A stretch of 17,347 bases of DNA from Paraktedonobacter sp035294465. GTDB lineage: Bacteria; Chloroflexota; Ktedonobacteria; Ktedonobacterales; Ktedonobacteraceae. Position 1 is the stretch's first letter, and every line of letters begins with the position of its first letter. The position numbers and the translations under genes are program-made. The stretch is from positions 1-17,347 of the forward strand of contig DATGKW010000162.1 in assembly GCA_035294465.1 (NCBI GenBank), written 5' to 3'. The notes under the pieces were generated by a model that was not told the DNA's origin, searched no databases, and saw only the letters and a list, made by a program, of their open reading frames with translations. This document shows positions 14,940-17,347 of this stretch, in pieces.

Positions 14940-14959
14940 AGCCTCGGAGCGCTCTTTTT
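14938..14959 (+). terminator. Short terminator after the GlsB-like gene
   Basis: AGAGC (14938-14942) pairs with GCTCT (14951-14955), followed by T-run to 14959. It overlaps the stop codon; the stem is short, so it is probably a weak terminator backed by the stronger one at 14995. Confidence 0.5.
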
Positions 14960-14994
14960 GCTTTGCCAGCCAGATCAGTCACACCACGACAGAA

Positions 14995-15044
14995 AGGCCA
15001 TCCGCGTGAAGCTCTTCCGCGCAGATGGCCTCTTTTCTTCTCTT
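14995..15044. terminator. Two-way terminator between convergent genes
   Basis: AGGCCATC (14995-15002) pairs perfectly with GATGGCCT (15024-15031), extended inside by CGCG (15003-15006) with CGCG (15018-15021) and two unpaired bases. A T-rich tract follows on the plus strand (15032-15044), and TTTCT follows on the minus strand, so it can stop transcription of both flanking genes. Confidence 0.85.
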
Positions 15045-15055
15045 GAGGACAGGCA

Positions 15056-16543
15056 CTATTGCATAGCTGCAATGCCGGTCCAGGTACCCGTCTCGGCATT
15101 GGTTGTGACAGCTCCAACGTTCATGTTACAGTTAAAAGTAACTGCGTCCTGCGAATAATTCCCACTAATAGCAGTATTGCTGCTAAACGAGCCTTGCAAG
15201 TGCATATTCACAAAAGGCACATTTGCTGTGCAGGAGAGACCATTCGCATACACAACCTTAGCGCTGGTCGCTGTCTCGGTATAGGAGAGCTGACCACCTT
15301 TATAAGTGCCGCTACAGGTATACGCAACGGTTGCTGTATAAGCAACACCGTCAGTGGTGGTCCCTTGCTGAGATTGCGGCTGGCCATTGTCACGATCTCT
15401 ACAGACCTTTCCCCCATCGGGAGAGCCAGTAACGGTTAGCTGGAAAGTATCGCTTGTGCCGTTGGCCGTGACAGTTGCATCTACTGTTCCGCTGGCATCG
15501 TCTGGAGGCGCGCCATTGGGTCCAGGGGTGTTGGCCTGGCCAGGAGTTACAATCGTGATTGGCACTCCGGTTTTGGTAGTGTAGCCACCAGCATCCTTGG
15601 CCGTGAGCGTATGGTTGCCCGTCGTCCAATCAGCAGTCACCGTCAGGTTCGCGGTTACATTGCCATTGCTGTCGCTCTGGACCGGCTGATTGCCAGGGAC
15701 AGGATTACCATCAAGCAAGAAAGTAATTTGCGAGCTGCCGGAGAACTTCTGCCCGCTCACTTTGAATACCGTGTTGGTGGCTCCGGCGTAAGTAGAACCA
15801 ACCTTATAGCTACTCGTCACGCTAATCACCGGCTGCGGGCGGGTTACAATGTAAACGGCAACCCCACCGCCAATCAGAGCCAGTATCAGTACTATGACAA
15901 TTGCGATCAATCCACCCTTGCCCTTCTTTGGCGCAGGAGGCGGATAGGCAGGGGGTATTCCCACCCAGGGCTGCTCCGGTTGATATGCCTGCCCCGGTTG
16001 CATCGCGGCATATGGATCTGCCGGCCTCTGCGCTGCGTATGGATCTACAGGCGTGGAAGCTGAATACGGCGGATAGGATGGTGACGAAGGCGTTCCCTGC
16101 TCATACGGCGACAGGGATGGGCTGCTCTGTCCATAACCTGGTGAACTTGCTGACTGCCCATACGGCGGCAAAGATGGATTGCTTTGCCCATACGGCGTGC
16201 TCGCGGGCTGCCCGTAAGACGGTAAAGAAGGGCTGCTCTGTCCATATGGCGAGCTGGGTGGCTGCCCATATGGCGGCAAAGATGGATTGCTCTGCCCATA
16301 GGAGGGCGGAGTCCCGGCCATCTGTGTTGGCTGATATGGGGGCGGAGTCCCGGCCGGTGTCTGGGGTGGCTGCCCATAAGCTGTTGGCGGCTGAGGCGGC
16401 TGCCCATAGGGTGGCGTCCCTGCTAGCTGTGTTGGTGGATATGGAGGCGGAGTCCCTGCTGGTTGCTGAGGCGGCTGCGCCGGCGGCTGAGGTTGTCCGT
16501 AAGGCGGCGATCCGGAGGATTGCTGCGTCGGGTCATATGACAT
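15056..16543 (-). CDS. Membrane-anchored protein with Pro/Tyr/Gly/Gln repeats and extracytoplasmic beta domains
   Basis: A 495-residue protein. Residues 1-205 are low-complexity and disordered, rich in Pro, Tyr, Gly, Gln and Ser, with repeats such as YGQSNPSLPPYGQ (82-94 and 118-130), YGQSSPSL (100-107, 138-145), a duplicated PAGTPPPYxPTQxAGTPP unit (28-45, 63-80), and DPYAA twice (167-180). A basic PKKGKGG precedes one membrane helix (211-234). The outer part (238-335) looks like an Ig-like or IPT-like beta domain (VSGQKFSGSSQITFLLDGNPV, TVTADWTTGNHTLTAKDAGGY), then a Gly/Pro linker (336-350) and a Thr-rich beta domain (352-495) with four cysteines (381, 410, 438, 471). Topology: N-terminal region in the cytosol. 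The ATG at 16543 has AGGAG upstream; an ORF extension to 16639 is unlikely. No function is recognised. Confidence 0.8.
   Translation of the reverse strand: MSYDPTQQSSGSPPYGQPQPPAQPPQQPAGTPPPYPPTQLAGTPPYGQPPQPPTAYGQPPQTPAGTPPPYQPTQMAGTPPSYGQSNPSLPPYGQPPSSPYGQSSPSLPSYGQPASTPYGQSNPSLPPYGQSASSPGYGQSSPSLSPYEQGTPSSPSYPPYSASTPVDPYAAQRPADPYAAMQPGQAYQPEQPWVGIPPAYPPPAPKKGKGGLIAIVIVLILALIGGGVAVYIVTRPQPVISVTSSYKVGSTYAGATNTVFKVSGQKFSGSSQITFLLDGNPVPGNQPVQSDSNGNVTANLTVTADWTTGNHTLTAKDAGGYTTKTGVPITIVTPGQANTPGPNGAPPDDASGTVDATVTANGTSDTFQLTVTGSPDGGKVCRDRDNGQPQSQQGTTTDGVAYTATVAYTCSGTYKGGQLSYTETATSAKVVYANGLSCTANVPFVNMHLQGSFSSNTAISGNYSQDAVTFNCNMNVGAVTTNAETGTWTGIAAMQ
16109..16507 (-). repeat. Degenerate coding repeats, YGQ-SPSLP units
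   Basis: Within the repeat protein, units encoding YGQS(N/S)PSLPPYGQ and PAGTPPPY-type segments recur with high DNA similarity, for example 16262-16300 and 16154-16192. They look like products of local duplication and are candidates for copy-number variation between strains. Confidence 0.7.
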
Positions 16544-16757
16544 GAATGTATTCTCCTCTTCCTTAAAGAAACAGAGCGCTGCTGATAAACAAATTGAAGA
16601 GATCAAAGGCACTGACGATTTTAAGTTAACCATCTCCAATATATATTAACGAAGCCCATCAGGAAAAGCATCATAGAGATATCTTCTTGAACACAATTTC
16701 TCTCCCTTCTTTAAGAAGTCACGCAGGCAGTGCCTTATCTCTTCCCAAAATCTGCTC

Positions 16758-16786
16758 TGTGCAAGCAGCGAAATGTGGACTATAAT
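16758..16786 (+). promoter_or_regulatory. Candidate promoter of the TPR gene
   Basis: A perfect TATAAT (16781-16786) lies 17 bases after TGTGCA (16758-16763; 3 of 6 matches to TTGACA). An inverted repeat CTGCT-N7-AGCAG (16752-16768) overlaps the -35 region. Transcripts would have a leader of about 145 bases. Confidence 0.4.
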
Positions 16787-16860
16787 CACACTTGAATACC
16801 TATTCTCAATGATGCAGGTAACTTTGGCTATCATCAAAACGTATTTTTTAGAGGAGACGT

Positions 16861-16914
16861 GTGCAAATACACGCGAACCTGGCATACAAACCACTATTAA
16901 AGATACAGACATAG
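16861..16914 (+). CDS. Possible 17-residue leader peptide, doubtful
   Basis: A GTG four bases after GAGGAG opens a frame coding for MQIHANLAYKPLLKIQT and ending in TAG, 22 bases before the TPR gene start. Position and ribosome site fit a leader peptide; the shortness makes chance occurrence likely. Confidence 0.2.
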   Translation: MQIHANLAYKPLLKIQT

Positions 16915-16936
16915 ATCAGAGAATCTTTCGGAGGAT

Positions 16937-17347
16937 ATGCCTTTGGCACAAACAGATATACAAACCTACCTGGAACAGGGCAAGCAGGCGCTCGCTCATG
17001 GGCAGGGGCGCGAGGCGGCCATCGCTTATGCCCACGCTGCTCAAATTGAGCCAGATAATCCACTCGTCCATTTAGGACTGGCCGAGGCTAACCTCGCACT
17101 TGGCGCTTATGATATTGTCAGGATGGCCTGCCGGAAAACCCAGGAGCTAGCACCTGATGGCCCTATGCATGATCTTGCCCAGGCCCTGCTCGACTTGCTC
17201 GACCGGCGCTACGACCAGGCATTGCAACAAACAGATGCGGCCATCAAAAATGATCCGGCTAATGCCTACGCTCACGCCCTGCGCGCTTATCTCTTGCGTA
17301 TGACCCACCAGGACTATGATGCCGGCCTCGCGCGTTCACGCGCCTCA
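16937..17347 (+). CDS. TPR-repeat protein, C-terminal part beyond the window
   Basis: The first 137 residues of a protein built of paired helices. About four tetratricopeptide-like units are visible: YLEQGKQALAHGQGREAAIAYAHAAQIEPDNP (10-41), VHLGLAEANLALGAYDIVRMACRKTQELAPDGP (43-75), then DLAQALLDLLDRRYDQALQQTDAAIKNDPANA, then the start of another. Consensus-like positions (Gly8, Ala20, Ala27, Pro32 of the TPR) are present. Such proteins act as protein-interaction scaffolds; the part beyond the window decides the real function. The ATG at 16937 has GGAGG only two bases upstream; a TTG at 16943 (eight bases from GGAGG) is an equally possible start, giving MAQTDIQTYLEQ. Confidence 0.85.
   Translation, partial: MPLAQTDIQTYLEQGKQALAHGQGREAAIAYAHAAQIEPDNPLVHLGLAEANLALGAYDIVRMACRKTQELAPDGPMHDLAQALLDLLDRRYDQALQQTDAAIKNDPANAYAHALRAYLLRMTHQDYDAGLARSRAS

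Larger units (their letters stand above)
16544..16936. other. 393-base divergent intergenic region
   Basis: No gene is firmly supported. The plus-strand half carries the TATAAT promoter for the TPR gene and a leader of about 145 bases. The minus-strand half, AT-rich around 16635-16650 with TATATT-like boxes, probably contains the promoter of the repeat protein, but no clear -35 box is seen. Confidence 0.4.

Noticed and set aside
16109..16507. CRISPR-like array, because of spaced similar units
   Set aside because: The units are in-frame coding repeats without unique spacers of constant length.
15901..16545. 214-codon plus-strand ORF opposite the repeat protein
   Set aside because: Its Ala/His/Met-rich pattern is the complement of Pro/Tyr/Gly/Gln repeat codons; the minus-strand frame has the ribosome site and membrane helix.
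16646..16912. 88-codon minus-strand ORF upstream of the repeat protein
   Set aside because: No ribosome site, lies across the divergent promoter region, and the product shows no domain; probably chance.

Overview
The window looks like chromosomal DNA of a Chloroflexota bacterium, most probably of class Ktedonobacteria. This is an inference from gene content and order: coaD, a coiled-coil protein, YceD/DUF177 and rpmF lie together; nusB overlaps acpP; Asp23/Gls24 and GlsB-type proteins are present; composition is moderately GC-rich; most genes have strong GGAGG-type ribosome sites and several appear to start at GTG or TTG. No 16S sequence is present to prove it. No tRNA, rRNA, CRISPR array, transposase or phage gene was seen.

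Left part (1-4442, all minus strand): a B12-dependent methionine synthase gene (metH) runs off the left edge and lacks only its last codons. Upstream of it is a 381-base leader with a compact set of hairpins that I cannot assign to a known riboswitch. Behind that is a DJ-1/PfpI-family gene, divergent from coaD.

Central part (4577-9229, plus strand): a housekeeping block of CoA, ribosome and fatty-acid genes: coaD (CoA synthesis), a coiled-coil protein, YceD-like protein, rpmF (L32), fabD, an Asp23/Gls24 protein, nusB and acpP. Good sigma-70-like promoters lie before the YceD gene and before the Asp23 gene. A clear intrinsic terminator sits between rpmF and fabD. CoaD supplies the CoA whose phosphopantetheine arm is loaded on AcpP, and FabD charges AcpP with malonyl groups. 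plsX, fabH and fabG, often found in such clusters, are absent here.

Right-central part (9452-11741, plus strand): an ECF-type sigma factor, a 93-residue protein overlapping its end and carrying a twin-arginine-like motif plus one hydrophobic segment, then tatA and tatC. A long hairpin at the tatC/MFS junction closes the region.

Right part: a minus-strand operon-like trio (two small membrane proteins and an MFS transporter), a plus-strand GlsB/YeaQ-type membrane protein, a two-way terminator, a minus-strand membrane-anchored protein with a long Pro/Tyr/Gly/Gln repeat region and an exported beta-rich part, and at the edge the start of a TPR protein. The most unusual items are the metH leader, the sigma/Tat arrangement, the terminator before fabD and the repeat protein. 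None of them proves a new system.
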